From JBICHM01 sp043101835 (lineage in GTDB: Bacteria; Planctomycetota; Phycisphaerae; Phycisphaerales; UBA1924), in contig JBICHM010000160.1 of NCBI GenBank assembly GCA_043101835.1, forward strand, positions 1 through 10,628: a DNA stretch of 10,628 nucleotides, given 5' to 3'. Positions within the stretch are counted from its first letter, which is position 1; every line of letters starts with the position of its first letter. Shown one piece after another: positions 1 to 6,603 of the stretch. The notes beneath the pieces were generated by a model. The model saw only the letters and a list, made by a program, of their open reading frames with translations, had not been told where the DNA came from and searched no databases. A program made the translations under genes and the position numbers.

Positions 1-89
1 TAGAACAGGATCCGCTCGGTGACGGTCGTCTTGCCGGCGTCGATGTGAGCGGCGATGCCGATGTTGCGGAGCATGGAGAGGTCGGACAT
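1..89 (-). CDS. fusA: Elongation factor G, N-terminal fragment (runs off the left edge)
   Basis: Only the first 29 codons are in the window. They encode the start of the EF-G GTP-binding domain: RNIGIAAHIDAGKTTVTERI, with the G1/P-loop AHIDAGKT at residues 14-21 (Lys20, Thr21). EF-G is the cytoplasmic GTPase that moves tRNA and mRNA through the ribosome. The ATG at 89-87 is chosen because an AGGA Shine-Dalgarno (97-100) lies 7 nt upstream; a second Met at codon 6 has no such site. The gene does not directly follow rpsL or rpsG as in the classical str operon. It has its own long leader, with the terminator of the preceding peptidase gene upstream. Paralogous EF-G forms (EF-G2, recycling factor) share this N-terminus, so the exact type cannot be settled from 29 residues. 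Confidence 0.9.
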   Translation of the reverse strand, partial: MSDLSMLRNIGIAAHIDAGKTTVTERILF

Positions 90-142
90 GGATGTGGTCC
101 TGCCTGCGTCGGGACTTGGCGGAACGGAGGGTGTGGGTGCGT

Positions 143-216
143 GGCGCCGGGCGAATGCGGGACGCGGATCGGACGCCGTTCCCGCGTCTCGATCCGCCTT
201 CGCCCCTCAGGGCGCC
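143..216 (-). promoter_or_regulatory. Long interrupted stem-loop in the fusA leader
   Basis: Four paired segments nest around one loop: 143-148 with 211-216 (GGCGCC), 149-155 with 199-205 (GGGCGAA/TTCGCCC), 164-170 with 191-197 (GCGGATC/GATCCGC), and 172-176 with 184-188 (GACGC/GCGTC). The loop is 177-183. This gives 25 base pairs with bulges at 206-210 and at 156-163/198. It sits about 55 nt upstream of the fusA start codon in the predicted mRNA. No known riboswitch or ribosomal-protein operator is recognised. A competing small hairpin exists at 201-214. Confidence 0.35.
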
Positions 217-299
217 GGCGAACAACTCTGGTGATGCGTCGTCCGGCGTGCGGCGATGACGCCATCTCCGCCGGTTCGTGCCGTACTTGATGCCTGCAG

Positions 300-335
300 A
301 CGCCCGTGGCCGGGCGTATGCCCCTCGATCGGGGC
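300..335 (-). promoter_or_regulatory. Tandem hairpins in the fusA leader
   Basis: Two exact hairpins stand side by side: ACGCCCG/CGGGCGT (300-306 with 311-317, 4-nt loop) and GCCCC/GGGGC (320-324 with 331-335, 6-nt loop). In the fusA mRNA direction neither is followed by a U-run, so they do not look like intrinsic terminators. A third hairpin, GCTCCG/CGGAGC (346-351 with 374-379), lies between them and the short open frame. Their function is unknown. Confidence 0.3.
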
Positions 336-384
336 GTCGGGGGACGCTCCGCCGACTCGCGCGAGGCGGTCGCCGGAGCGAGCC

Positions 385-426
385 TCACCGCGGGCCGGCC
401 TCGTCGTCCTCGTCAGAGAACTCCAT
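385..426 (-). CDS. Candidate 13-residue leader peptide upstream of fusA
   Basis: An ATG at 426-424 is preceded by a near-perfect Shine-Dalgarno, AGGAG (434-438), with 7-nt spacing. The frame encodes MEFSDEDDEAGPR and stops at TGA (387-385). It lies about 60 nt downstream of the expected transcription start of the promoter at 495-522. The acidic run SDEDDE resembles no family I recognise. It could be a regulatory upstream open frame whose translation affects folding of the hairpins behind it, or a chance match. Thirteen codons give too little coding signal to decide. Confidence 0.25.
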   Translation of the reverse strand: MEFSDEDDEAGPR

Positions 427-494
427 GCCAGCGCTCCTGTTCTGTCGGCGCCGGGCGGGCGCGGAGCCTCCGCGCAAACCGCCTGGGAAGGGGG

Positions 495-522
495 AGTCTA
501 GCCCCCCGCTATCACGCGTCAA
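495..522 (-). promoter_or_regulatory. Sigma70-like promoter facing fusA
   Basis: Read on the minus strand, TTGACG (522-517) and TAGACT (500-495) are separated by 16 nt. The first matches the minus-35 consensus at five of six positions and the second matches TATAAT at four of six. Initiation near 488 would give a leader of about 400 nt. It lies directly behind the peptidase terminator, where a fusA promoter is expected, and it has the best minus-35 box in the window. Confidence 0.5.
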
Positions 523-553
523 GGCGGCTTTGCCCGGGCCAGCGGCGCCGGCC

Positions 554-598
554 AAAAACGACAGGCCGCCGGCGAGGAATCGTCCCGCCGGCGGCCTG
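554..598 (-). terminator. Intrinsic terminator of the prolyl oligopeptidase gene
   Basis: A perfect 13-bp inverted repeat, CAGGCCGCCGGCG at 562-574 and its complement at 586-598, encloses an 11-nt loop (575-585). In the minus direction it is followed by TCGTTTTT (561-554). It starts 27 nt past the peptidase stop codon at 626. Stem, loop and T-run together make a textbook Rho-independent terminator for leftward transcription; there is no matching T-run on the plus side. It should insulate fusA from the upstream transcription unit. Confidence 0.88.
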
Positions 599-625
599 AA
601 CTTGGTCGCTTCGATCCGGGTCAGG

Positions 626-2857
626 TCAGTCGGCGTCGACGTCCAGCTCGCGAACGAGGAATGCCCAGCGATCCGCGGCCTGCTCGATCTGCTTGCTCGT
701 GGGCGTCCCGGCCCCGTGCCCGGCGCGCGTCTCGATGCGGATCAGCACCGGGTTGTCGCCGGCGTGGGCGTGCTGCAGTGCCGCGGCGTACTTGAAAGAG
801 TGCGCCGGCACCACTCGGTCGTCGTGGTCCGCCGTCGTCACCATCACCGACGGGAACGCCGTGCCCGGGGTCAGGTTGTGGTACGGCGAGTAGGCGTAGA
901 GCGCCTCGAACTCCTCCGGGTTCTCCGGCGAGCCGTAGTCGCTCTCCCACGCCCAGCCGATCGTGAACTTGTTGAACCGCAGCATGTCCATCACGCCCAC
1001 CGCCGGGATCGCGGCGCCGAAGAGATCTGGACGCTGGTTCACGACTGCGCCGACCAGCAGGCCGCCGTTGCTGCCGCCGAAGACAGCCAGCTTGTCGGGG
1101 CGCGTGTACTCGCTCTCGACCAGCCACTCGCCTGCGGCGATGAAGTCATCGAAGACATTCTGCTTGTTGAGCTTCATGCCGGCCTGGTGCCAGTCCTCGC
1201 CGTATTCGCCGCCGCCGCGCAGGTTGGCGACCGCGTAGACGCCCCCCATCTCGAGCCACGGGATGTTCGCGACGCTGAAGCCCGGCGTCATGGGGATGTT
1301 GAACCCGCCGTAGCCGTAGAGCAGCGTCGGGTTCGAGCCGTCGAGCACGAGGCCCTTCTTGTGCGTGATGAACATCGGCACGCGCGTGCCGTCCTTGCTC
1401 GTGTAGAAGACCTGCTTGGTCACGAAGTCGTCGGGGTTGAAGTCGACGACCGGGCGGCGCCACAGCTCGCTCTCGCCGGTGGCGATGTCGTACCGGAAGA
1501 TCGCGCCGGGATCCGTATACCCCGTGAACGAATAGAACGTCTCGGTGCTGTCGGCGTCGCCACCGAAACCGCCGACCGAGCCGATCCCCGGCAGCGACAC
1601 ATCGCGGATGAACCGCCCCTCGGGCGTGAACACCTTCGCGGCGGACTTCGCGTCCTCGAGGTAGGTCGCCACGATGTGGCCGCCGATGTGGCCGACGCCC
1701 TGCAGCGTGTTCTCGCTCTCGGGGATGATCGTCTTCCACGACGACTTGCCGCTGTTGTTGATGTCGACCGCGATCACGCGCCCGCGCGAGGCGTCAAGAT
1801 CCGTGCGGAAGAAGAACGTGGGCCCGTCGTTGCCGATGAACGCGTACTGCGCATCGCCCTGGTCCAGCAGCCGAATGACCGGCGCTTCGGGCAGCGAGAG
1901 CGGCTTGAAGTACACGCGGTTCTTGCGGCTCGTGCCCTCCCAGACGGTGATGATCAGGTACTCGCCGTCGTCGGTCACGCTGCCGTTGAAGCCCCATTCC
2001 TTCTTGTCGGGACGCTCGTAGACGAGCACGTCCTGGCTCTGGTCGGTGCCGAGCCGGTGGTAATAGAGCTTCTGGAAATAGTTCTGGCCCTCGAGCTCAC
2101 TGCCGGCGCGCGGCTCGGCGTAGCGGCTGTAATAGAACCCCTCGCCGCCGGCGTCCCACGATGCGCCGCTGAACTTCGACCAGCGGATCTCATCGGGCAG
2201 GTCGCGCCCGGTGTCGACGCTGCGCACGCGCCAGGTGCGCCAGTCGCTGCCGCCGTCGCTCGTGGCGTAGGCAAGGTGCTTGCCGTCCGGGCTGACGGCG
2301 ATGCCGCCGAGGCTCACCGTGCCGTCATCGCTGAGGGTGTTGGGGTCGAGCAGCTCGCGCGCCTCGCCGTCGAGGTACTCGGCGACATACAGCACGCTCT
2401 GGTTCTGCAGACCCGTGTTGCGGCTGAAGAAGTAGCGCCCGCCCTCCTCGAAGGGCATGCCGTACCGCTCGTAATTCCACAGCTCGGTGAGGCGCTTCTC
2501 GATCGCCCCACGCTCCGGGATGCTCTCGAGATACGCGAATGTCACCGCGTTCTGGGCTTCGATCCAGGCGCGCGTCTCAGGGCTGTCAGGATTCTCGAGC
2601 CACCGGTACGGGTCGTGCACGCGCACGCCGTGATAGGTGTCGTAGTGCTCGACGCGCCGGGCGTCGGGGTACGACAACGCGACCGAACCTCCGCCCGACG
2701 ACGCGCTCGTCGATCCGCTCGCGCGCTGCGTCGAGCGCGCGGGCGTCTCGCTGTCGGTCGAGGCGGCGCGGTCCTTCGCGCAGCCGACGAACGCCGCCCC
2801 GGTGAGGCTCGCGGCCCCGACCAGCGCGGCCAGTCTTGCCAGTTCCTTCATGTGCAT
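626..2857 (-). CDS. Prolyl oligopeptidase (S9A), predicted lipoprotein
   Basis: This 743-residue serine peptidase should cut short peptides after proline. Residues 1-26 are a signal peptide ending in FVGC, a slightly atypical lipobox, so Cys26 is probably lipidated and the enzyme sits outside the cytoplasmic membrane. A low-complexity linker follows (about 28-58). The S9 N-terminal segment (62-88, with HDPYRWLE) and beta-propeller reach about 470, followed by the alpha/beta-hydrolase domain. The catalytic triad is Ser596 (GGSNGG), Asp679 (TADHDDRVVP) and His714 (RAGHGAG). Trp637 and Arg681 match the pig enzyme's substrate-binding Trp595 and Arg643. Length fits the family. The ATG at 2857 has GGAG (2864-2867) 6 nt upstream; Met3 is less well placed. 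An 82-nt gap with its own promoter-like motif separates it from the ABC gene, and a strong terminator follows. Oligopeptidase B is less likely given the proline-type pocket. Confidence 0.96.
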   Translation of the reverse strand: MHMKELARLAALVGAASLTGAAFVGCAKDRAASTDSETPARSTQRASGSTSASSGGGSVALSYPDARRVEHYDTYHGVRVHDPYRWLENPDSPETRAWIEAQNAVTFAYLESIPERGAIEKRLTELWNYERYGMPFEEGGRYFFSRNTGLQNQSVLYVAEYLDGEARELLDPNTLSDDGTVSLGGIAVSPDGKHLAYATSDGGSDWRTWRVRSVDTGRDLPDEIRWSKFSGASWDAGGEGFYYSRYAEPRAGSELEGQNYFQKLYYHRLGTDQSQDVLVYERPDKKEWGFNGSVTDDGEYLIITVWEGTSRKNRVYFKPLSLPEAPVIRLLDQGDAQYAFIGNDGPTFFFRTDLDASRGRVIAVDINNSGKSSWKTIIPESENTLQGVGHIGGHIVATYLEDAKSAAKVFTPEGRFIRDVSLPGIGSVGGFGGDADSTETFYSFTGYTDPGAIFRYDIATGESELWRRPVVDFNPDDFVTKQVFYTSKDGTRVPMFITHKKGLVLDGSNPTLLYGYGGFNIPMTPGFSVANIPWLEMGGVYAVANLRGGGEYGEDWHQAGMKLNKQNVFDDFIAAGEWLVESEYTRPDKLAVFGGSNGGLLVGAVVNQRPDLFGAAIPAVGVMDMLRFNKFTIGWAWESDYGSPENPEEFEALYAYSPYHNLTPGTAFPSVMVTTADHDDRVVPAHSFKYAAALQHAHAGDNPVLIRIETRAGHGAGTPTSKQIEQAADRWAFLVRELDVDAD

Positions 2858-2889
2858 GTCGCTCTCCGTCGCGTAGGTGGATTTCGCGG

Positions 2890-2906
2890 ACGGAGGCAGG
2901 ATACCG
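2890..2906 (-). promoter_or_regulatory. Candidate promoter of the prolyl oligopeptidase gene
   Basis: On the minus strand CGGTATCCTGCCTCCG runs from 2906 to 2891, with TATCCT (2903-2898) as a minus-10-like hexamer. The leader would be about 35 nt and contains the gene's Shine-Dalgarno. No minus-35 box is evident. The block matches 14 of 16 bases of one immediately upstream of folD (10496-10481), which makes a functional role more likely. Confidence 0.4.
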
Positions 2907-2924
2907 AACGAAGCCCGGCGGCGG

Positions 2925-2940
2925 GCGCCGGTCCCGGCGC
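2925..2940 (-). repeat. Hairpin at the end of the ABC ATPase gene
   Basis: GCGCCGG and CCGGCGC (2925-2931 with 2934-2940) form a 7-bp inverted repeat with a 2-nt centre, touching the ATPase stop codon (2942-2940). It is not followed by a T-run, so it is at most a weak or Rho-assisted termination or mRNA-end structure. Read-through into the peptidase gene is possible. Confidence 0.3.
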
Positions 2941-3908
2941 TACTGCACCAGCCCCTTGGTCAGGCGCATGAAGGCCGTCTCGAGGTTCACCGCCTCCTCC
3001 GTGAACTTCGTGAGCCGGAACCCGGCGTTCACGAGGCGGTTCGGGATGTCGCTGACATCCACCCCCGCCCGCTCGTCGAGGACCACCCGGATCTCGTGCC
3101 CGTCGCCGCCGGCGACCGCCTCGCCGTCGGCCGCCTGCACCTCGGCGCGGGTCACGCCGGGGATGGCCCGCAGCGCCTCCGCGGCGTCCTCGGTCCGCTG
3201 CAGCACCGCGATGTGCAGCACATGCCCGACGCGCGCCTTGCGCAACGCCTCCCGCACGCTTCCCTGGTACAGCAGCCTGCCCCGCTCGATGATGCCGACG
3301 GCGTTACAGAGCTCGGCGAGTTCATGAAGGATGTGGCTCGAGATCAGGATGGTCTTGCCCATCCGCTTGAGTTCCTTCAGCAACTCGCGCATCTCGATGC
3401 GGGCGCGCGGATCAAGACCGCTGGCCGGCTCGTCGAGCAGCAGCACCTTCGGGTCGTGCAGCAGCACGCGCGCGACGCTGAGGCGCTGCTGCATGCCGCG
3501 GCTCAGGCTGTTGACCTCACTGACCGCCTTATGGGTGAGGTCCGTCAGTTCGAGCACATCGGCGACCACGCGCTTGCGCTGCCCGCCGTGGATGTTGTAC
3601 GCCGCCGCGAAGAACTCGAGGTACTCCCCCACCATCATGTCGTCGTAGGCGCCCATGAAGTCGGGCACGTAGCCGATGATCGGGCGGATCAGCCTGTTCT
3701 GGTAGCCGACCGTCAGCCCGTTGATGGTGGCCTGCCCGCTCGAGGGTTTCAGCAGCGTCGCGAGGATCTTGATCGTCGTCGTCTTCCCGGCGCCGTTGGG
3801 GCCGATGAAGCCGAAGCAGTCGCCCTCCTCAATGCGCAGATCGAGGCTGTCGAGCGCCGTGAAGTCGCCGTAGCGCTTCGTCAGGTTGACGGTCTCGATC
3901 ATCGACAT
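2940..3908 (-). CDS. ABC transporter ATP-binding protein (ABC-2 export type)
   Basis: This 322-residue cytoplasmic ATPase would power a membrane transporter. Visible motifs, counted from the chosen start, are Walker A GPNGAGKT (36-43, Lys42), ABC signature LSRGMQQRL (135-143), Walker B KVLLLDEP with Glu160, D-loop SGLDP (163-167) and H-loop His192. The Q-loop position reads YVPDF, with Asp83 in place of the usual Gln; I have seen this variant in ABC-2 or Gld-like exporters, so it need not mean loss of activity. Residues beyond about 230 form the accessory C-terminal domain of this group. Starts are possible at 3926, 3908 and 3902. I chose 3908 because it lies 4 nt after the upstream stop and GGAG (3921-3924) lies 12 nt before it; the alignment-style start MIETVNLTKRYG is at 3902. 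It is translationally close-coupled to the membrane protein gene upstream. No ABC-2 permease is present in the window. Confidence 0.93.
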   Translation of the reverse strand: MSMIETVNLTKRYGDFTALDSLDLRIEEGDCFGFIGPNGAGKTTTIKILATLLKPSSGQATINGLTVGYQNRLIRPIIGYVPDFMGAYDDMMVGEYLEFFAAAYNIHGGQRKRVVADVLELTDLTHKAVSEVNSLSRGMQQRLSVARVLLHDPKVLLLDEPASGLDPRARIEMRELLKELKRMGKTILISSHILHELAELCNAVGIIERGRLLYQGSVREALRKARVGHVLHIAVLQRTEDAAEALRAIPGVTRAEVQAADGEAVAGGDGHEIRVVLDERAGVDVSDIPNRLVNAGFRLTKFTEEAVNLETAFMRLTKGLVQ

Positions 3909-3912
3909 CGCG

Positions 3913-6267
3913 TCAGCGGGCTCCATCGCTCGGCGCGGGATACGCCGGCGGATCAGCGGGGAGAGGATACACCCAGCGCACGAGCGTCCGGCCGCGCGTC
4001 AGCACCTCGCGCCCATCCACGCGCAGCGGGACGGGGCTCTCGGCGTCAACCGTCTGCCCCAGCACGATCAGGCACGGCTGCGTGAACCAGGCCGACAGGT
4101 CCCACCCGTGCGCCACACGCTGGCGGATCATCCTCGTCCCGCGCATCGACCGGTAGTCCGGCGGCGGCAGCACATCGTGGAAGGCCATCATCTCGAGGCG
4201 GCGCGGGAGAAACCGCGCATCGAGCTGCTCGCCGCTGAAGCCGCCCCCGAGCGCCTGCCCGCTGTTGGCGAGGCTCTCGAAATACGCCCCCGTCACATCC
4301 GCCGTCCCGAGCGACCCGAGCGAGAGCTCCTCCCCCGGCGCCCAGTCACCGGCGAGTCGCCAGGAGCGCGTCCGCGCGAGCATCGGGCCGCCTTCGCCGC
4401 GGTCTTCGAGCAGAAACTGCCGCTCCACGAGCACCACCACCACATCCTCGAGCGCCACCGGCAGGTCGTGCGTGAGCGCGCCGTCGAGGACGCCGTCCGG
4501 GAGCAGGCGGACCTGGCCGTCCCGTGGCAGTGGCAGGCGCCAGCGCGGCGCTCCCTTCCAGTCGGCTTGGAACTCCTTCACCGTCGATCGCGTCGGCACG
4601 GTCACCGACGCCGGATCCCGCGCTTCAATCACGTAGTTGCGCGCATCGGGAAAGGTGCTCCCCATACCAAAGTCGGGCGACGACCACGGGCCGATCGCCT
4701 GCGTCCACGCACCCGACTCGGTCTCGTCGCCGACGCTGACGGTCTGTTCGCCGTAGGTCGGCAGCAGCACGCTGAACCACGAACGCGCCCGCTGCAACCC
4801 TTGCCCGTACACGTGGTCAAGCAGCGTCAGGTGCGTGATCTCGACCGTCGCCGGCCGGATCGCGCGCGCCCCCGCCCATGCCACGACGCTGAAGAGCCCC
4901 GTCGTCATCACGAAGACGACCCAGGCGTGGCGCTGCTTGTTGCGCCACTTCAGCAGCCCGAAGCCGCCCGGCCCGGCGATGACCAGATACGCCGCGAAAA
5001 CAGCCAGTCCCAGCAGCACGCCCACGCCGGCGCGTCCGGTCTTGTCGATCTGGCGTCCGAAGTCGCCATCGATCCACGACTGCTCGCGCAGTGTGAAGTT
5101 CGCGCCGGTCCGCCCGCTCCGCAGTTCCTCCATCTCCGGCGGCGAAAGCACATCGAAGCGGTAGCCCAGCACGCGATGCCAGAACCGCTGCGCATCGAGG
5201 CGCGTCGCCAGGTCCCGGTCCGCCACATCAAGGCCGACGAGCGTCACCATGCCCGCGCCGACCACGCGGCGCACGACCACCGGCGCCCCGTCCGGAGCCG
5301 CGAGAATCGGCGCGGCGACATCCGGCGCCGTCTCCGGAGCGATCTGAAACGTCTGCACGACCGCGCTCTCGGGCATCGGCAGGCGTTCGCTCTCAGTGAG
5401 CAGCGCCCGATACGGCTCGAGCGACACACCCTCGCGACGCTGGATCCGCGCCTCGGGCATCAGGTCGGCCAGCGGGTTCGCGGCGGCGTTCGCCCACACG
5501 CCCCCCACCGGCGGCAGCACCACCACGAGCCGCCCGCCGCCGTACACCCATTCCCGCAGGGCCTCGGCCGCCTCAAGGCGCAGCAGCGACGGATCGCCGC
5601 CGGTCCAGATGATCGTCTCGAGCGACGCCAGCCCCAGCCACATATCCGGCATCGACCCCGCCAGACGCTCGGGCTCCAGCTGCGCCACGCGGATCCACTC
5701 GTGGCTCGTCGGCGGCAGGTTGCTCGTCGCGACCGACGCCCCGTACTGATCCACCCCGGCGCGCGAGCGCCCGATCACGCCGATGAGCGCATCGCCCGGG
5801 TCGATCACCCGACTCGGCGCAATCCGCGCCACACCGATCTGCCGGCCGATGCGCAGCGCATCGTCGTCGCCGTCGGTCTGCACCTCGCGGATGGTGACCT
5901 GCAGCACCTCAGTCGGTTCGAAGTCGAAGGGCAGGCGCGCATACAGCCACACACCCTGCGTCACGCCCGGGTTCAACGTCACAATACGCTCGTACAGCGC
6001 CGTGTCGCCGTCGGCGTCGCGGATGTGCAGGCGCACCGCCGCCGCACGAACGCGATCGGCACGGTCGGTCAGCGTGAGCCGAATCCCCGCGTAGTCCCCG
6101 GCGCGAACCACCCCGGCGAATCCGAACGCCTCGACACCGACCTCGACTTCACCGGACGAGACGACGCCCGAGTCCGGCGACTGCGCACGCACGGCGGCGG
6201 GCGTCAGGGCCAGAGTCACGGCCAGCAACACGAGTCGTCGGAGGAGGGAAACCACCGGCCGGATCAT
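3913..6267 (-). CDS. Exported membrane protein with glutamine-amidotransferase-like domain, unknown function
   Basis: I do not recognise a named family. The 784-residue protein has a signal peptide (about 1-28, cleavage after VRA; twin Arg at 10-11), a beta-rich N-terminal region (about 35-150), then a region (about 155-365) that looks like a class I glutamine-amidotransferase or DUF4350 fold without catalytic role: WTGGDPSLLRLEAAEALREW followed by GGGRLVVVLP. Two transmembrane helices follow (about 412-437 and 447-470), then a large beta-rich C-terminal part. The topology suggests the folded domains are outside and joined by a helical hairpin. The start at 6267 has GAGG (6273-6276) 5 nt upstream and yields a clean signal peptide; the open frame extends 77 codons further, but that extension is polar and overlaps a divergent gene. 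Pairing with the ATPase 4 nt downstream suggests a Gld-like accessory or sensor subunit; this is inference. Confidence 0.88.
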   Translation of the reverse strand: MIRPVVSLLRRLVLLAVTLALTPAAVRAQSPDSGVVSSGEVEVGVEAFGFAGVVRAGDYAGIRLTLTDRADRVRAAAVRLHIRDADGDTALYERIVTLNPGVTQGVWLYARLPFDFEPTEVLQVTIREVQTDGDDDALRIGRQIGVARIAPSRVIDPGDALIGVIGRSRAGVDQYGASVATSNLPPTSHEWIRVAQLEPERLAGSMPDMWLGLASLETIIWTGGDPSLLRLEAAEALREWVYGGGRLVVVLPPVGGVWANAAANPLADLMPEARIQRREGVSLEPYRALLTESERLPMPESAVVQTFQIAPETAPDVAAPILAAPDGAPVVVRRVVGAGMVTLVGLDVADRDLATRLDAQRFWHRVLGYRFDVLSPPEMEELRSGRTGANFTLREQSWIDGDFGRQIDKTGRAGVGVLLGLAVFAAYLVIAGPGGFGLLKWRNKQRHAWVVFVMTTGLFSVVAWAGARAIRPATVEITHLTLLDHVYGQGLQRARSWFSVLLPTYGEQTVSVGDETESGAWTQAIGPWSSPDFGMGSTFPDARNYVIEARDPASVTVPTRSTVKEFQADWKGAPRWRLPLPRDGQVRLLPDGVLDGALTHDLPVALEDVVVVLVERQFLLEDRGEGGPMLARTRSWRLAGDWAPGEELSLGSLGTADVTGAYFESLANSGQALGGGFSGEQLDARFLPRRLEMMAFHDVLPPPDYRSMRGTRMIRQRVAHGWDLSAWFTQPCLIVLGQTVDAESPVPLRVDGREVLTRGRTLVRWVYPLPADPPAYPAPSDGAR

Positions 6268-6268
6268 A
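6263..6268 (-). promoter_or_regulatory. Minus-10-like hexamer overlapping the start of the 784-residue protein
   Basis: TATGAT (6268-6263, minus strand), preceded by GCCGG, overlaps the ATG at 6267. If it works as a minus-10, transcription would begin near codon 5, which is GTG, and translation would be leaderless from there, still leaving an intact signal peptide. The well-spaced GAGG before the ATG argues for the conventional start instead. Confidence 0.2.
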
Positions 6269-6309
6269 CCGGCCTCAAGGCCCCCGCCCCGACCGCCGAT
6301 TCTGCCGGC

Positions 6310-6597
6310 ATGGTCGCCCTGGAACCCATCGAATGGCTCGCGGTCACCGGCGTCGCCGGCGCGGCGGCGATCGGGCTGCTCCACATCGTGGCCGTCCGAA
6401 TCCGCAACGACCGAGAGATCGGCGAGCTCTTCCGCATCGCCATGGACATCCGCCGCCGCCACGAGGCGCGGATGGATGCGCTCCGGGGCGGCGTCCATCT
6501 CGACGACGAGGCATTCGATGTCGTCATCGTCGACGAAGACGACGACATCCCGGGCGAAGCCCCAATCGCGCCCGAGCCCGCCCGACGCGCCGCCTGA
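6310..6597 (+). CDS. Small single-helix membrane protein, unknown function
   Basis: The protein has 95 residues and no recognised family. One hydrophobic helix (about 8-29) is followed by a charged, probably helical segment, RNDREIGELFRIAMDIRRRH (32-51), and an acidic tail containing VDEDDD (74-79). Basic residues just after the helix suggest an N-out, C-in orientation by the positive-inside rule. The ATG at 6310 has no Shine-Dalgarno, but an AT-rich hexamer, GATTCT (6298-6303), lies 6 nt upstream, as at other genes here that may be leaderless. It is divergent from the 784-residue protein with a 42-bp gap and converges on the M20 gene with only 6 bp between stops. The transmembrane-plus-charged-tail pattern is why I favour a real gene over antisense shadow; an overlapping minus-strand frame reaches only to 6498. 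Confidence 0.6.
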   Translation: MVALEPIEWLAVTGVAGAAAIGLLHIVAVRIRNDREIGELFRIAMDIRRRHEARMDALRGGVHLDDEAFDVVIVDEDDDIPGEAPIAPEPARRAA

Positions 6598-6603
6598 GCG
6601 CTG

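Larger units (their letters stand above)
90..553 (-). promoter_or_regulatory. Long 5' leader and intergenic region upstream of fusA
   Basis: This stretch has no convincing protein gene of normal length; open frames on the plus strand here lack family resemblance and ribosome-binding context. In the direction of fusA it contains a sigma70-like promoter (522-495), a 13-codon open frame with a strong Shine-Dalgarno (426-385), hairpins at 379-346, 335-320 and 317-300, a long interrupted stem-loop (216-143), and the fusA Shine-Dalgarno at 100-97. If the promoter is real, the leader is about 400 nt. The hairpins are visible as exact inverted repeats, but the region is GC-rich and some are expected by chance. 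Confidence 0.5.

Noticed and set aside
278..2971. An 897-codon open frame on the plus strand
   Set aside because: It is antisense to the prolyl oligopeptidase, whose triad and signal peptide are clear. The product is rich in Arg, Val, His and Asp with no domain, as expected for the reverse frame of a high-GC gene.
2877..4085. A 402-codon plus-strand open frame
   Set aside because: It is the antisense shadow of the ABC ATPase, which has all nucleotide-binding motifs; the shadow has no recognisable domain and no ribosome site.
3886..6309. The long plus-strand frame upstream of the 95-residue protein
   Set aside because: Only the last 95 residues look like protein; the rest is His/Arg/Pro-rich shadow of the 784-residue gene.
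6268..6498. A 77-codon N-terminal extension of the 784-residue protein
   Set aside because: It is polar, would bury the signal peptide, lacks a ribosome site, and overlaps a divergent gene with a better-looking product.
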